Source: JBGAMH01 sp044222045
GTDB taxonomy: Bacteria > Eisenbacteria > RBG-16-71-46
DNA: 64,000 nt
Assembly (NCBI GenBank): GCA_044222045.1
Contig: JBGAOB010000002.1
Coordinates: 6,729-70,728 of the forward strand
Direction of reading: 5' to 3'
Of the stretch, positions 51,023 through 63,848 are shown piece by piece (position 1 is the first letter of the stretch; each line of letters starts with the position of its first letter). The notes beneath the pieces were generated by a model. That model did not search any database. It had not been told where the DNA came from and worked only from the letters and a program-made list of their open reading frames with translations. The position numbers and the translations under genes were made by a program.

Positions 51023-51423
51023 CCACCCGCGCCACCGGCACGTTCGAAGTGAAGATCTCCCCGCTCGCCGTGCACGACGAAGCCGTGCCCGTGAAGCTCG
51101 CGCGCATGTCGATCGACAAGCAGCTCCACGGGGACCTCGAGGCCACGTCGCGCGGCGAGATGCTGGCCATGATGACCGACACGCAGGGCTCGGCGGGCTA
51201 CGTGGCGATCGAGCGCGTGACGGGCCGGCTGCACGGCCGCGAGGGCAGCTTCGTGCTCCAGCACAGCAGCACCATGGCGCGCGGCGTGCCGCAGCAGTCG
51301 ATCCAGGTGATCCCCGACTCGGGCACCGGTGACCTGGCCGGGCTCGCGGGTGCGTTCGTCATCGACATCCGCGACAAGCAGCACTTCTACACGTTCGAGT
51401 ACACGCTCGACGCCGCGAAGTAG
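51019..51423 (+). CDS. DUF3224 domain protein
   Basis: 134 residues, ATG overlapping the YjbR stop. The DUF3224 family is recognised by ATGTFEVKISPLAVHDEA, RMSIDKQLHGDLEATSRGEMLAMMT, GSAGYVAIERVTGRLHGREGSFVLQHSSTM and VIPDSGTGDLAGLAGAFVIDI with the closing FYTFEYTL (landmarks). It is a single beta-barrel of the allene-oxide-cyclase-like type; no established function. It ends the three-gene coupled group of small proteins. Confidence 0.9.
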   Translation: MTTRATGTFEVKISPLAVHDEAVPVKLARMSIDKQLHGDLEATSRGEMLAMMTDTQGSAGYVAIERVTGRLHGREGSFVLQHSSTMARGVPQQSIQVIPDSGTGDLAGLAGAFVIDIRDKQHFYTFEYTLDAAK

Positions 51424-51517
51424 CGGTTCGCCGCACGCGCGTCCGTCCGCGGCGCGATCACTGACGCGAACGCCGGCGACTGGCGGGCTGCATGCGCCGG
51501 CCGCTAGATTGCCGCGC

Positions 51518-52438
51518 ATGGTCGCCTTCCCTCGACGGTGGCTCGTGGCTTCGGCCGCGCTCGCCACCGGGCTGCTGCTGCTCGCCTCGGCCCTGCACGC
51601 CCGCCCGGTTCGCCGCTCCCGCTCCGCCTCGCGCGCGTCGCGCCCCGCGGCGATCGCACCGCCCGCCGACTGCGCGTGGCGCGTGATCGACGTGCGCGAG
51701 CCGCGCGACCACGAGGACGCGTGGGAGCCGCGGCACCCGCTGCTGCGCGATCCGCTCGATCCCAACCGCGTGCCGGGACTGCCGCCGCTGGTGGCGGTGG
51801 TGCGCACCGATGCCCAGCGCCACCCGCACCTCGTGGTCGAGAACACGACGCGCGGCACCTCTCACCCGGTGGGCGGCGATCGCTGGCTGTCGCAGCCGCG
51901 CTGGTCGCCCGACGGCCGCCTGCTCGCGTGCACGGTGTGGAAGTCGCGCCAGCGCCCGTGGAGCCTGTGCCTGATCGACGTGGCGTCCGGCCGCGTCACG
52001 GAACCGGCGCTCGACGTGCAGGTCTCGTCCATGCGCTGGTCGCCCGACTCGCGACACATCGCCGTGTCCGGCGCGCGCAGCGCCCGCGACGTCGTGGTGC
52101 TGGCCGTGGTGGCGGCCGACGACGGCGAGGCGCGCGTCGTGGACTCGCTCGGCGTTTACGCGGATCACGAGTTCAGCTGGTCGCCCGACGGCTCCACGCT
52201 CGCGGTGGTGCGTCCCACCGGGCTCGTCGTGGGGCAGGAGATCGTCGAGTCGCAGCTGTGGCTGGTGGCCGTGGACGGCCGCCGCTGCCCGATCGTGCGC
52301 GCGCCCGGCCAGGTGCTGCGCGAGCCTCGCTGGGTGGACGCGCGCCGCGTGCGTTTCGTGCAGCACTCGGGGCGCGAACGTCCCGAAGCCGCGGTGGCGC
52401 GGCTGGCGGTGGTCGAGCCGCGCGGCGCCACGCCGTGA
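51518..52438 (+). CDS. Secreted WD40/TolB-like beta-propeller protein
   Basis: 306 residues from ATG 51518. A membrane anchor or signal peptide is at the start (RRWLVASAALATGLLLLASALHA). Repeated blades follow, each with a WSPDG/WSPDS-type motif: QPRWSPDGRLLACTVW, SMRWSPDSRHIAVSG, EFSWSPDGSTLAVVR. This is the PD40 beta-propeller repeat of TolB-like and dipeptidyl-peptidase-like proteins. It probably acts in the periplasm as a binding scaffold. Its stop overlaps the amidase GTG (GTGA), so the two are translated together. Confidence 0.85.
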   Translation: MVAFPRRWLVASAALATGLLLLASALHARPVRRSRSASRASRPAAIAPPADCAWRVIDVREPRDHEDAWEPRHPLLRDPLDPNRVPGLPPLVAVVRTDAQRHPHLVVENTTRGTSHPVGGDRWLSQPRWSPDGRLLACTVWKSRQRPWSLCLIDVASGRVTEPALDVQVSSMRWSPDSRHIAVSGARSARDVVVLAVVAADDGEARVVDSLGVYADHEFSWSPDGSTLAVVRPTGLVVGQEIVESQLWLVAVDGRRCPIVRAPGQVLREPRWVDARRVRFVQHSGRERPEAAVARLAVVEPRGATP

Positions 52439-53762
52439 ACGCCCGGCGCGCGGCGAGTGCGCTGGCGGTGCTCGCGCTGCTGGCGGGCTGCGCGCGGTTC
52501 GGCGCCACGCCGGCGGACGAGCCGGCCGGCACCGGTGTGCGGCCCGTGGACGTGTGGATCGACGCGGGCCACGGCGGGCGCGATCCCGGCAACCTCGGCG
52601 CGAGCCGCGACCCGGCGCGGCAGGAAAAGCAGCTCGTGCTCGCGGTGTCGCGCCACTTCCGCCAGGCGCTCGATCGGCGCGGATACGACGCGTTGCTGGT
52701 GCGCGACGACGACCGGTTCCTCACACTGGGCCAGCGCTCGCGCATCGCGAACGGCGAGATCCCCGACGCCGACGGCCGCCAGGCGCGCGGGCGCCTGGTC
52801 GTGAGCCTGCACCTCAACGGCAGCATCCCGTCGGTCGTGGGCACGGAGTCGTTCTGGGCGCGCGCCAAGGCTCGCGCCGCGCACGCGGACTCCTGGCGCG
52901 AGGACAGCGCGGTCGCCACGGCCGTGCACGCGGGCGTGGCGCAGGCGTTGGGTCGCATCTACGGCACGTGCAGTGCGGATCGCAGCGTGCGCGAGGCGGG
53001 CTACTCGGTGTTGCGGCGCGCCGAGGCGCCGGCGGTGCTCGTGGAGATGGGCTTCGTCACGAACGCATGCCAGCAGTCGGCGATGAGCGACGGTGCGTCG
53101 CAGAAGCTCATGGCCGAGGCGCTCGCACAGGGCGTGCGCTACGCGCTCGCCCCGCGAAGCGAGGGCGGGCGCGCGCGGCCGGAGCTGTTCGAGCTGCCCG
53201 AGAAGCCGCCGGCCGAGGACGGCCGCGGGCCGGCGCCCGCGCCGGCGGGTGCGGCAGGCGTCACGCTGGACGAGCGCTTCGAGACGGCGGCGTTCCCGCC
53301 GCGGGGCTGGACGCTCGAGCGCCTCGGCGCGGACAGCACGCAGCGCTGGTCACGGCGCGGCGACCTCGCGGGGCGCACCAGCCACGTGGCCTGGGCCGAC
53401 GGCCAGCAGCGCGGCGCCGACGCGTGGCTCGTGTCGCCGGCGCTGGCGCTGGCGGACTCGAACGCGGTGCTGGAGTTCGCGTGGTCGGGCAACCGCCGCA
53501 CGACGGCGGCCGTGCTCGCCGAGTGCCGCGTGCTGCGCTCGGGTGACACGCGCTGGGAGCGTGCGTGGTCGCTGCGCGGCGAGACGCCGGGGCCGGAGTT
53601 CGCGTGGCGCACGGAGCGCGTGTCGCTGGCCGATTGGGCCGGCGCGACCGTGCGCATCGCGTTTCGCGCGGCGGGCGGGCGCGGCGCGGACTTCGCGATC
53701 GACGACGTGCGCGTGGGCCGGGCGGCCGACACGCGAGGACCGGGCGCGCGCGTCGAGTCGCG

Positions 53763-53766
<4 letters not shown>
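52435..53766 (+). CDS. N-acetylmuramoyl-L-alanine amidase lipoprotein with beta-sandwich C-domain
   Basis: 443 residues from GTG. A lipobox (ALLAGC, C19) marks it as a lipoprotein. The amidase_3 domain (residues ~38-250) shows zinc and catalytic residues: DAGHGGRDPG (H46), the EKQLVLAV glutamate, SLHLN, and LVEMGFVTN (glutamate). It cleaves the amide bond between muramic acid and the stem peptide. The C-terminal part (~270-430: DERFETAAFPPRGWTLERLG, WLVSPALALADSN, FAIDDVRV) has the pattern of a choice-of-anchor J/MAM-like beta sandwich, unusual for amidases. The gene converges on the hybrid kinase and their stop codons overlap by 4 bp. Confidence 0.88.
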
Positions 53767-56141
<2,375 letters not shown>

Positions 56142-56341
56142 GGTGCGGGCGCGATCTCCCGTGAAGTGTCGATCGGGGGAACGGGGGGACTGGGAGTCTC
56201 GGAGCACCGGGCCGGCGCTTGAGAGTCGATTCGCCCGTGCTCCGGTGCGCGGTGGGCGACCTCGCGGGGAGCGGGAACAACTTCCGGCCGGGCGAGCACT
56301 TCCGGCGGATTCGGCCGCCGGGCCCGTGGCCCCGGCGGGGC

Positions 56342-57985
56342 TCAGCGGGCGACGACGACGCGGCGCTGTGCGCGCCGGCTGCCGGCTTCCAGCCGGCACG
56401 CGTAGACACCCGGCCGCAGCCCGGTCGTCTCGATCGGCACGTCGTGCCGACCCGGCGCCAGTTCGCGCTCCAGCCATACGGCGCGCAGGCGGCCCTGCAC
56501 GTCGAACAGCCGCACGCTCACGAACGCGGCCGCCGGCAGTTCGAAGCTCAACCGCGCCGAGCCGCGCACCGGGTGCGGCGCCACGGTCAGCGCGAGCCCG
56601 GGCCGGGGCGCGGGGGTGGTGGCGGCCGTCGGGATCGGCGTGCCGGGCGCCGCGAAGCCGAGCCGCTTGCGGTCCACCACGAGCACCCAGTCGCCCGACG
56701 ACGGCGGTGTGTACGCGCGCGCCCCGGCGGCGAACTCGCCCACCAGGGTGGTCGCGCCGTTCGACGGGCGGAACCACCACGCGCGCACGGAGTCCGTGCC
56801 CAGGGAAACGCTGGTCATCGTCACGGTGCGCGCCGTGGGCAGGTAGGCGAACAGCGAGGAGGAGTCACTCGTGCTCGCGGCCACCGCGTAGTCGGTCTGG
56901 CCGTAGAGCCCCGCGCCGCTCGTCAGCACCGTGTGGGCGTCGTCGGGCACGATCGTCCACCAGTGCCGCGACGTGAACAGGCGTTGCACCCACTGCATGC
57001 TGGTGGTGCCCGGGCTCGCGAGCGCACCGCGCCAGTCCACGGTGCCGCACCAGCCGGCGCTGCTGCCGAAGTGCCACACGGGGCAGTTGCCGTAGATGTG
57101 GCCGCAGCCGCCCCAGATCACGGTGAAGTACGCGGCCGCGCGCAGCTGCTGAGTGGAGGCGCCGTGTTCGTTCTCGTACGTGGACTCCATCAGGAAGTAG
57201 GGCCGCACGGGCAGCAGCCCGCGGCCCTCCTGCGCCCACTCGTAGTGCTGCTGCGTGTAGCTGTAGAAGCTGTTCACGGTGAGCCAGCTCTGCCCGGGCC
57301 ACGCATCGCCGGCCCACGTCTCGGGCTGGTTGTGCGCGGTCCACGGGTGCACGGTGTCGTGCGCGCGGATGCCGTCCACCACCTGCAGCGCCTTCGCGGC
57401 GACCGGCGTGGGGTCCGTGTCGCCGCCCAGCACCCACACGATGTTCGGCGTGTTCGCGTACCGCGTGCCCACGTACTCGCCCCACGCGCGCATCTCGGCG
57501 GTGGTCGCCGCCTGCACCTCGGCGCACCAGCCTTCGGAGCCGCAGCCGTAGCCCAGGTAGAGCGGCGCGATCAGCAGCGTGATCCCGTCCTGCCGGGCGA
57601 TCTCCAGGATCGAATCGACGTGCGCGAAGTACGCCTCGTTCGGCGTGGCGAACGGGCGCCCGGTGAACGGCGCCTGCCCGTACGCGTTGACCGGCGCGTT
57701 GCTCGCGAACTGGTGCTCGATCAGGTTGACGAGCACCACGTTGAAGCCCGCGCCGCCCCGGGACTGCAGGTAGGTCGCGGCGTCGGCGGTGTTGGGCTGC
57801 ACGAACAGCGACCAGCCCGCGTCGCCCTGGAAGAACGTGGGCACGCCGTGGCGGTCGATCAGGTAGCGGCCCGTCGGGCCCACGGACAGGCTCTGCGAGC
57901 GCGCCGCGGTCGGCGCGACGAGCGCGAGCAGCAACATCGCCCAGGCCCAGAGGCCGGGCAGCGGCCGACAAAGCGTGCGCGTCAT
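56342..57985 (-). CDS. Secreted DUF4038-type glycoside hydrolase with sorting-type C-terminus
   Basis: 547 residues from ATG with GGGAGA upstream and a signal peptide (MTRTLCRPLPGLWAWAMLLLALVAPTAARS). The catalytic part looks like the DUF4038/apiosidase-like (beta/alpha)8 barrel: YLIDRHGVPTFFQGDAGWSLF, NVVLVNLIEHQF, LLIAPLYLGYGC, MESTYENEHG. A beta domain follows, then the last ~80 residues match a T9SS-type/FlgD-like sorting domain (VSVRLFDVQGRLR, LAPGRHDVPI, LRPGVYACRLEAG, RRVVVAR). It may trim plant-type glycans on the cell surface. No T9SS component is in the window. Confidence 0.85.
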   Translation of the reverse strand: MTRTLCRPLPGLWAWAMLLLALVAPTAARSQSLSVGPTGRYLIDRHGVPTFFQGDAGWSLFVQPNTADAATYLQSRGGAGFNVVLVNLIEHQFASNAPVNAYGQAPFTGRPFATPNEAYFAHVDSILEIARQDGITLLIAPLYLGYGCGSEGWCAEVQAATTAEMRAWGEYVGTRYANTPNIVWVLGGDTDPTPVAAKALQVVDGIRAHDTVHPWTAHNQPETWAGDAWPGQSWLTVNSFYSYTQQHYEWAQEGRGLLPVRPYFLMESTYENEHGASTQQLRAAAYFTVIWGGCGHIYGNCPVWHFGSSAGWCGTVDWRGALASPGTTSMQWVQRLFTSRHWWTIVPDDAHTVLTSGAGLYGQTDYAVAASTSDSSSLFAYLPTARTVTMTSVSLGTDSVRAWWFRPSNGATTLVGEFAAGARAYTPPSSGDWVLVVDRKRLGFAAPGTPIPTAATTPAPRPGLALTVAPHPVRGSARLSFELPAAAFVSVRLFDVQGRLRAVWLERELAPGRHDVPIETTGLRPGVYACRLEAGSRRAQRRVVVAR

Positions 57986-58198
57986 GGTGGATCTCTCCCG
58001 AGGGCGCGGCGCGTGGGGCGTTCTCAAACAGAACCTAGGCCCGTCGCGCACGGCGGGTCACGCGCGAACTCGGCCCCGGTGCACCCGCGGGAGCATTCGC
58101 CCCGCGCGGGCACGGGTCGCGCGATGGGTCTCGCGGCCCGAAACGGCGCGCGCCCTCGTTGGACGCGGTCCGCGTCGGCGTCTACCTTGGCCGCCGCC

Positions 58199-59017
58199 AT
58201 GGACGCCATGAACGCCTTCCAGCAGGTCTTCGGCGCGCCGCGCGCGCTGATCGGCATGATCCACGTGGGTGCGCTGCCGGGCACGCCCGCCGCGCACCAC
58301 GCCCTCGACAAGCTCGTGCAGCAGGCCGTGGCCGAGGCGCGCGTCTATCGCGACGCCGGCTTCACGGCGCTCGCCATCGAGAACATGCACGACCGGCCCT
58401 ACCTGAAGGGCGCCGTCGGCCCCGAGATCGTGGCGGCGATGACCGCGATCGGTCGCGAGCTCAAGCGCGAGGTGCCGCTGCCGCTGGGCGTGCAGGTGCT
58501 GGCCGGCGCGAATCGCGAGGCGGTGGCCGTGGCGCACGCGTGCGGCGCCGAGTTCGTGCGCGCCGAGGGCTTCGTGTTCGCGCACGTGGCCGACGAGGGC
58601 GTGATCGAGGCGTCGGCCGGCGAGCTGCTGCGCTACCGGCGCGCGATCGGCGCCGAGCGCGTGAAGGTGTTCGTGGACGTGAAGAAGAAGCACTCCGCGC
58701 ACGCGATCACCGCCGACGTGTCGCTGGCCGAGACCGCGAAGGCCGCCGAGTTCTTCCTGGCCGACGGCGTGATCGTGACCGGCGCCGCCACCGGCGAGCC
58801 CGCCGCGCCCGCCGACGTGTCGGCCGTGCGCGGCGCCACGAAGTTGCCCGTGCTGGTGGGCTCCGGGCTCGCGCCCGCGAACCTCGCCGCGTATGCCGCC
58901 GCGCACGGCTTCATCGTGGGCTCGTCGGTGAAGCAGGGCGGCCTGTGGTCGAACCCGATCGATCGCGACGCGTGCGTGGCGATCGCGAAGGCGTTCGCCG
59001 CGCTGGGCGGCGCCTGA
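58199..59017 (+). CDS. BtpA/SgcQ-family TIM-barrel protein
   Basis: 272 residues. The family (COG0434) is recognised from LIGMIHVGALPGTP near the start, AVYRDAGFTALAIENMHDRPYL-like text around residue 55, the ANREAVAVAHACGAEFVRAEGFVF segment and GSGLAPANLAAYAAAHGFIVGSSVKQGG (landmarks). It is a TIM barrel with phosphate-binding-type loops; BtpA was linked to photosystem I assembly in cyanobacteria, SgcQ to sugar use. Next to a PfkB kinase and PsuG, a role in nucleoside catabolism is more likely here. The PfkB gene follows after 55 bp. Confidence 0.88.
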   Translation: MDAMNAFQQVFGAPRALIGMIHVGALPGTPAAHHALDKLVQQAVAEARVYRDAGFTALAIENMHDRPYLKGAVGPEIVAAMTAIGRELKREVPLPLGVQVLAGANREAVAVAHACGAEFVRAEGFVFAHVADEGVIEASAGELLRYRRAIGAERVKVFVDVKKKHSAHAITADVSLAETAKAAEFFLADGVIVTGAATGEPAAPADVSAVRGATKLPVLVGSGLAPANLAAYAAAHGFIVGSSVKQGGLWSNPIDRDACVAIAKAFAALGGA

Positions 59018-59072
59018 ACCGCGCCGTGCGCGCCGCCGCGTTCGGAGGGCGCGCACTCGTGAGATCCCGCCC

Positions 59073-59978
59073 ATGACCCCCGACCTCGTCATCGCCGGCA
59101 ACCTCCTGGTGGACGATGTCGTGTTCGCCGACGGGCGCACGCGCATGGCGCAGCCCGGCGGCGCGGTGCTGTACGCCACGCTCGGCGCGCTGCTGTGGGG
59201 CGCGCGCGTGGGCTGCCTGTCGGTGCTGGGCGACGACTATCCGCAGGACGCGCTCGAAGCGCTCCGGGCGCGCGGCGCCGACCTGGCGGGCCTGCGGCCG
59301 CTCGGTCGCGCTTCGCTGCGCACGTGGCTGCTCTACGAAGGACGCGTGCGCCACGTCGTGCACCGGCTGCATGCCCCCACGCACGCGGAGGTCTCGCCCA
59401 CGTGGGCGGACGTGCCGGAATCGTGGCGCGGCGCGCGGCTCTTCCACATGGCGCCGGTGCCGGCGGACATGCAGCTTGCGTTCGCGGCCGAGGCCTCGGC
59501 CGCGGGCGCGATGGTGTCGCTCGACCCGTACCACCTGCTCGATACGGGCGGCATGGCCACGGGGCGCCAGCTCGCGGGCGCGGCGGACTGCTTCTGGCCG
59601 AGCGAGGACGAGCTGCTCACCGCCGACGCGCAGACCGACCCGCACGCGTTCCTGCACGCGCTCGCGAACGGGCGCTCGCACTGGCTCGCGTTCAAGCGCG
59701 GGCTGAAGGGCGGGCTCCTGTACGACGCGCGTTCGGGCCGCATGCACACGTGGACGGCGCACGCGTCGCAGGTGGTGGATCCCACCGGCGCGGGCGACGC
59801 GTTCGCGGCGGGATTCCTGACCGCGATGCTGGAGGGCCGGCCGGTGGAGGTGGCGCTCGCGCGCGCGGTGGTGACGGCGAGTTTCGCGATCGAAGCCTGG
59901 GGACACCAGGGCCTGCTGGACGCCACGCGCGGGGAAGCCGAAGGTCGGCTCGCGGCGTGGTTCCCGGGGGTCGCGTGA
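59073..59978 (+). CDS. PfkB-family sugar/nucleoside kinase (probable pseudouridine kinase)
   Basis: 301 residues of the ribokinase fold. N-terminal GNLLVDDVVFADGRTRMAQPGGAVLYATLGALLWGARVG gives the family's first landmarks, and the second signature DPTGAGDAFAAGFL lies near residue 235 with the catalytic Asp. These enzymes phosphorylate sugars or nucleosides with ATP. Because psuG follows after 46 bp, pseudouridine is the best guess for the substrate (PsuK), giving pseudouridine 5'-phosphate for PsuG. BtpA lies upstream. The exact substrate is not proven. Confidence 0.9.
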   Translation: MTPDLVIAGNLLVDDVVFADGRTRMAQPGGAVLYATLGALLWGARVGCLSVLGDDYPQDALEALRARGADLAGLRPLGRASLRTWLLYEGRVRHVVHRLHAPTHAEVSPTWADVPESWRGARLFHMAPVPADMQLAFAAEASAAGAMVSLDPYHLLDTGGMATGRQLAGAADCFWPSEDELLTADAQTDPHAFLHALANGRSHWLAFKRGLKGGLLYDARSGRMHTWTAHASQVVDPTGAGDAFAAGFLTAMLEGRPVEVALARAVVTASFAIEAWGHQGLLDATRGEAEGRLAAWFPGVA

Positions 59979-60024
59979 GCACGGCGGCGCGCCGATCGCG
60001 CGACGCCTTCCGAAAGGAGCAGCG

Positions 60025-60960
<936 letters not shown>

Positions 60961-61184
60961 CGGCTCCGGGCGGGCGCCGTTCGGGTGCCGCGCTCGGCCC
61001 TCCGGAATGCGGCGCTCGTCGAAAGGCCGCCGCGATTGGTCGCGCGAGCGTGGTCGCGGGGCGCGCCGGTGCGATCTGCTGCAACCCGGCGCGATAACGG
61101 GGCGTAGTCGGCGAGCGTCCCAACCCAGACGGCGGCTCGCGTGTCCAAGTCCGCGTCGATCGCCCGGTCCCCGGAGCCCTTGCC

Positions 61185-63848
61185 ATGCGGCACTTCCTGA
61201 TTCCCTCGATGTTGCTGGCCACGCTCTTCGGCGCGGGGTCGGTCGCCGCGCAGCCGGCGGACACCACGGCCGTGCCCACGCATCCGCCCGTGCACGCCTC
61301 GCGCACCGACCGTCCGATCGAGATCGACGGCGTGCTCGACGAGCCGGTCTGGGCGCAGGCCGAGCCGATCACGCGCTTCCGGCAGGGCGACCCCGACCAG
61401 GGCGACCCCGCGCGCCAGCGGACCGAGGCGTTCGTCGTCTACGACGACGACGCGATCTACGTGGGCGCGCGACTGTTCGACACGGCGCCGGACTCGATCG
61501 TGGCGCGGCTCGCGCGGCGCGACAACGACAGCCGCTCCGATCGATTCGCCGTGGGCTTCGATCCTTTCCACGACAAGCGCACGGGCTACTACTTCGGCAT
61601 CAACGCGGCCGGCACGCTCTACGACGGCACGTACCGCAACGACAGTTGGGACGACGATTCGTGGGACGGCGTGTGGGAAGGGCGGGTGCACCGGGACGCC
61701 ACGGGCTGGCAGGTGGAGATGCGCATTCCGTTCTCGCAGCTCCGCTTCCGCAACGTCGAGCCAATGGTGTGGGGCTTCAACCTGCTTCGCGAGATTCCGC
61801 GCATGCAGGAGGAAGACTATCTCGTGTACCCGCCGCGCAACGACGGCCGCTACGTGTCGTTGTGGCCGGAGCTCGTCGGCCTCGAGGGCCTGCGCCCGTC
61901 GCGCAACATCGAGGTGGTGCCGTACACCACGGCCAAGGCGGAGTACCTGCAGCGCCGGCCCGGCGATCCGTTCAACGACGGCTCGCGCTACACGCCCAAC
62001 GTCGGCGCCGACATCCGCACCAGCCTCGGAAGCAACCTCACGCTGAACGCCACGATCAACCCGGACTTCGGCCAAGTCGAAGTGGACCCGGCGGTCGTCA
62101 ACTTGAGCGACTCCGAGACGTTCTTCAACGAGAAGCGCCCGTTCTTCGTGGAGAACTCGTCGGTGTTCGGTTGCGGCAACAACGGCGCGAACGACTACTG
62201 GGGCTTCAACTGGCAGGACCCGCTGTTCTTCTATACGCGCCGCATCGGCCGCCCGCCGCAGGGCAGCGTGCCCGACAACGACCACGCCGACGTACCCGTG
62301 GGCACGAAGATCCTGGGCGCGGCCAAGATCACGGGGCAGCCGGCGCCGGGATGGAACTTCGGCACCGTGCACGCGATCACCTCGCGCGAGCGCGCCGACT
62401 TCGAACTCGGCGGGCTGAGGAAGAACGCCGTGGTGGAGCCCACCGCGTACTACGGCGTGCTCCGCGGGCTGCACGAGTACAAGGAGCAGCGACACGGGCT
62501 CGGCCTGATGACGCTGACCACGGCGCGCAAGTTCGAGGACGACCGGCTGCGGCCGGAGCTGAACAGCGGCTCGGTCGTGACGGCGCTGGACGGCTGGACC
62601 TTCCTGGATCACAGCAAGACCTGGGTGGTCTCGGGCTGGGCGGCCGCCACGCACGTGCGCGGCTCGCGCGAGCGCATCACGAACCTGCAGCGCAGCCCGC
62701 AGCACTACTTCCAGCGGCCGGACGCTCCGGGGCTCGACGTGGACAGCAGCGCGACCAGCCTCACCGGGCACGGCGTGCGGCTGTGGCTCAACAAGCAGCG
62801 CGGCGCGTCGTTCGCGAATTTCGCCGCCGGCTACATGGCGCCGGGCTTCGACGTGAACGACCTGGGCTATTTCGGGTTCGACAACTACATCAACGTGCAC
62901 GGCGGCGCCGGCTACAACTGGTCCAAGCCCACGAAGCACTTCCGCAACAAGATGCTGATGGGCGCACTCGCCTCGTCGTGGGACTTCAACGGACTCCGCA
63001 ACTACGGCATCGCGTTCGGCCAGGGCCGCGCCGAGTTCACGAACCGCTTCAGCCTCGAGACGAACGCCTACGTGAACCCGCGCTCGATGAGCGGCCGTCG
63101 CACGCGCGGCGGCCCGCGCATGCAGACGCTCCGGAACGTGGGCGGCTCGTTCTACCTCGACACCGACGGCTCGCGGACGCGGTTCTACTACATCCAGCTG
63201 AACGGCGACGTGGACGAGGGCGAGTCATGGAACTGGTCCATCTCGCCCGGCTTCACGTGGAAGCCGGTCAGCTCCGCCTCGGTGTCGATCGAACCGTCGC
63301 TCGAGCGCTCGCACACCGACGCGTTCTGGGTGCGCAACGTGGTCGACGCCACCGCGACCGCCACGTACGGCTCGCGCTACGTGTTCGCCGACCTCGACCA
63401 GAAGACGCTCGTGGGTGGCATCCGCTTCAACATCGCGTTCACGCCCAACGTGAGCCTGCAGTTCTACGGGCAGCCGCTCGTCTCGTCGGGCCGCTACGAG
63501 CGCTTCAAGGAGTTCGTGCGCCCCGGAACGCGCGAGTTCGTCACCTACGGCGAGGGTGGCTCCACGTACGACCCGAACACCGGCCAGGTCGATCCCGACG
63601 GCGCCGGGCCTGCGCCATCGTTCACGCTGCGCGACCCGGACTTCACGTTCCGATCGCTGCGCGGCAATGCGGTCGCGCGCTGGGAATACCGGCCGGGTTC
63701 CACCGTGTACCTGGTGTGGACGCAAGAGCGCAGCGCGGCCGACGCGACCGGGGACTTCAAGGTGAACCGCTATTTCGTGGACGACCTCGTGGACGCGAAG
63801 CCGAACAACATCTTCCTGGTGAAGATCGCGCACCACTTCCAGCTGTAG
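61185..63848 (+). CDS. DUF5916-type outer-membrane protein with CBM9-like domain
   Basis: 887 residues with a signal peptide (MRHFLIPSMLLATLFGAGSVAA, cleaved before QPADT). The N-terminal CBM9-like beta-sandwich (~40-220) shows IEIDGVLDEPVWAQAEPI, TEAFVVYDDDAIYVGARLFDT, then DRFAVGFDPFHDKRTGYYFGIN and WQVEMRIPFSQLRFR. The rest (NPDFGQVEVDPAVVNLSDSETFFNEKRPFFVEN onward) is the DUF5916 beta barrel, ending in the usual terminal aromatic strand (LVKIAHHFQL). Likely an outer-membrane or surface protein for carbohydrate binding or transport. Ligand unknown. It stands 224 bp after psuG, in the same orientation. Confidence 0.9.
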   Translation: MRHFLIPSMLLATLFGAGSVAAQPADTTAVPTHPPVHASRTDRPIEIDGVLDEPVWAQAEPITRFRQGDPDQGDPARQRTEAFVVYDDDAIYVGARLFDTAPDSIVARLARRDNDSRSDRFAVGFDPFHDKRTGYYFGINAAGTLYDGTYRNDSWDDDSWDGVWEGRVHRDATGWQVEMRIPFSQLRFRNVEPMVWGFNLLREIPRMQEEDYLVYPPRNDGRYVSLWPELVGLEGLRPSRNIEVVPYTTAKAEYLQRRPGDPFNDGSRYTPNVGADIRTSLGSNLTLNATINPDFGQVEVDPAVVNLSDSETFFNEKRPFFVENSSVFGCGNNGANDYWGFNWQDPLFFYTRRIGRPPQGSVPDNDHADVPVGTKILGAAKITGQPAPGWNFGTVHAITSRERADFELGGLRKNAVVEPTAYYGVLRGLHEYKEQRHGLGLMTLTTARKFEDDRLRPELNSGSVVTALDGWTFLDHSKTWVVSGWAAATHVRGSRERITNLQRSPQHYFQRPDAPGLDVDSSATSLTGHGVRLWLNKQRGASFANFAAGYMAPGFDVNDLGYFGFDNYINVHGGAGYNWSKPTKHFRNKMLMGALASSWDFNGLRNYGIAFGQGRAEFTNRFSLETNAYVNPRSMSGRRTRGGPRMQTLRNVGGSFYLDTDGSRTRFYYIQLNGDVDEGESWNWSISPGFTWKPVSSASVSIEPSLERSHTDAFWVRNVVDATATATYGSRYVFADLDQKTLVGGIRFNIAFTPNVSLQFYGQPLVSSGRYERFKEFVRPGTREFVTYGEGGSTYDPNTGQVDPDGAGPAPSFTLRDPDFTFRSLRGNAVARWEYRPGSTVYLVWTQERSAADATGDFKVNRYFVDDLVDAKPNNIFLVKIAHHFQL

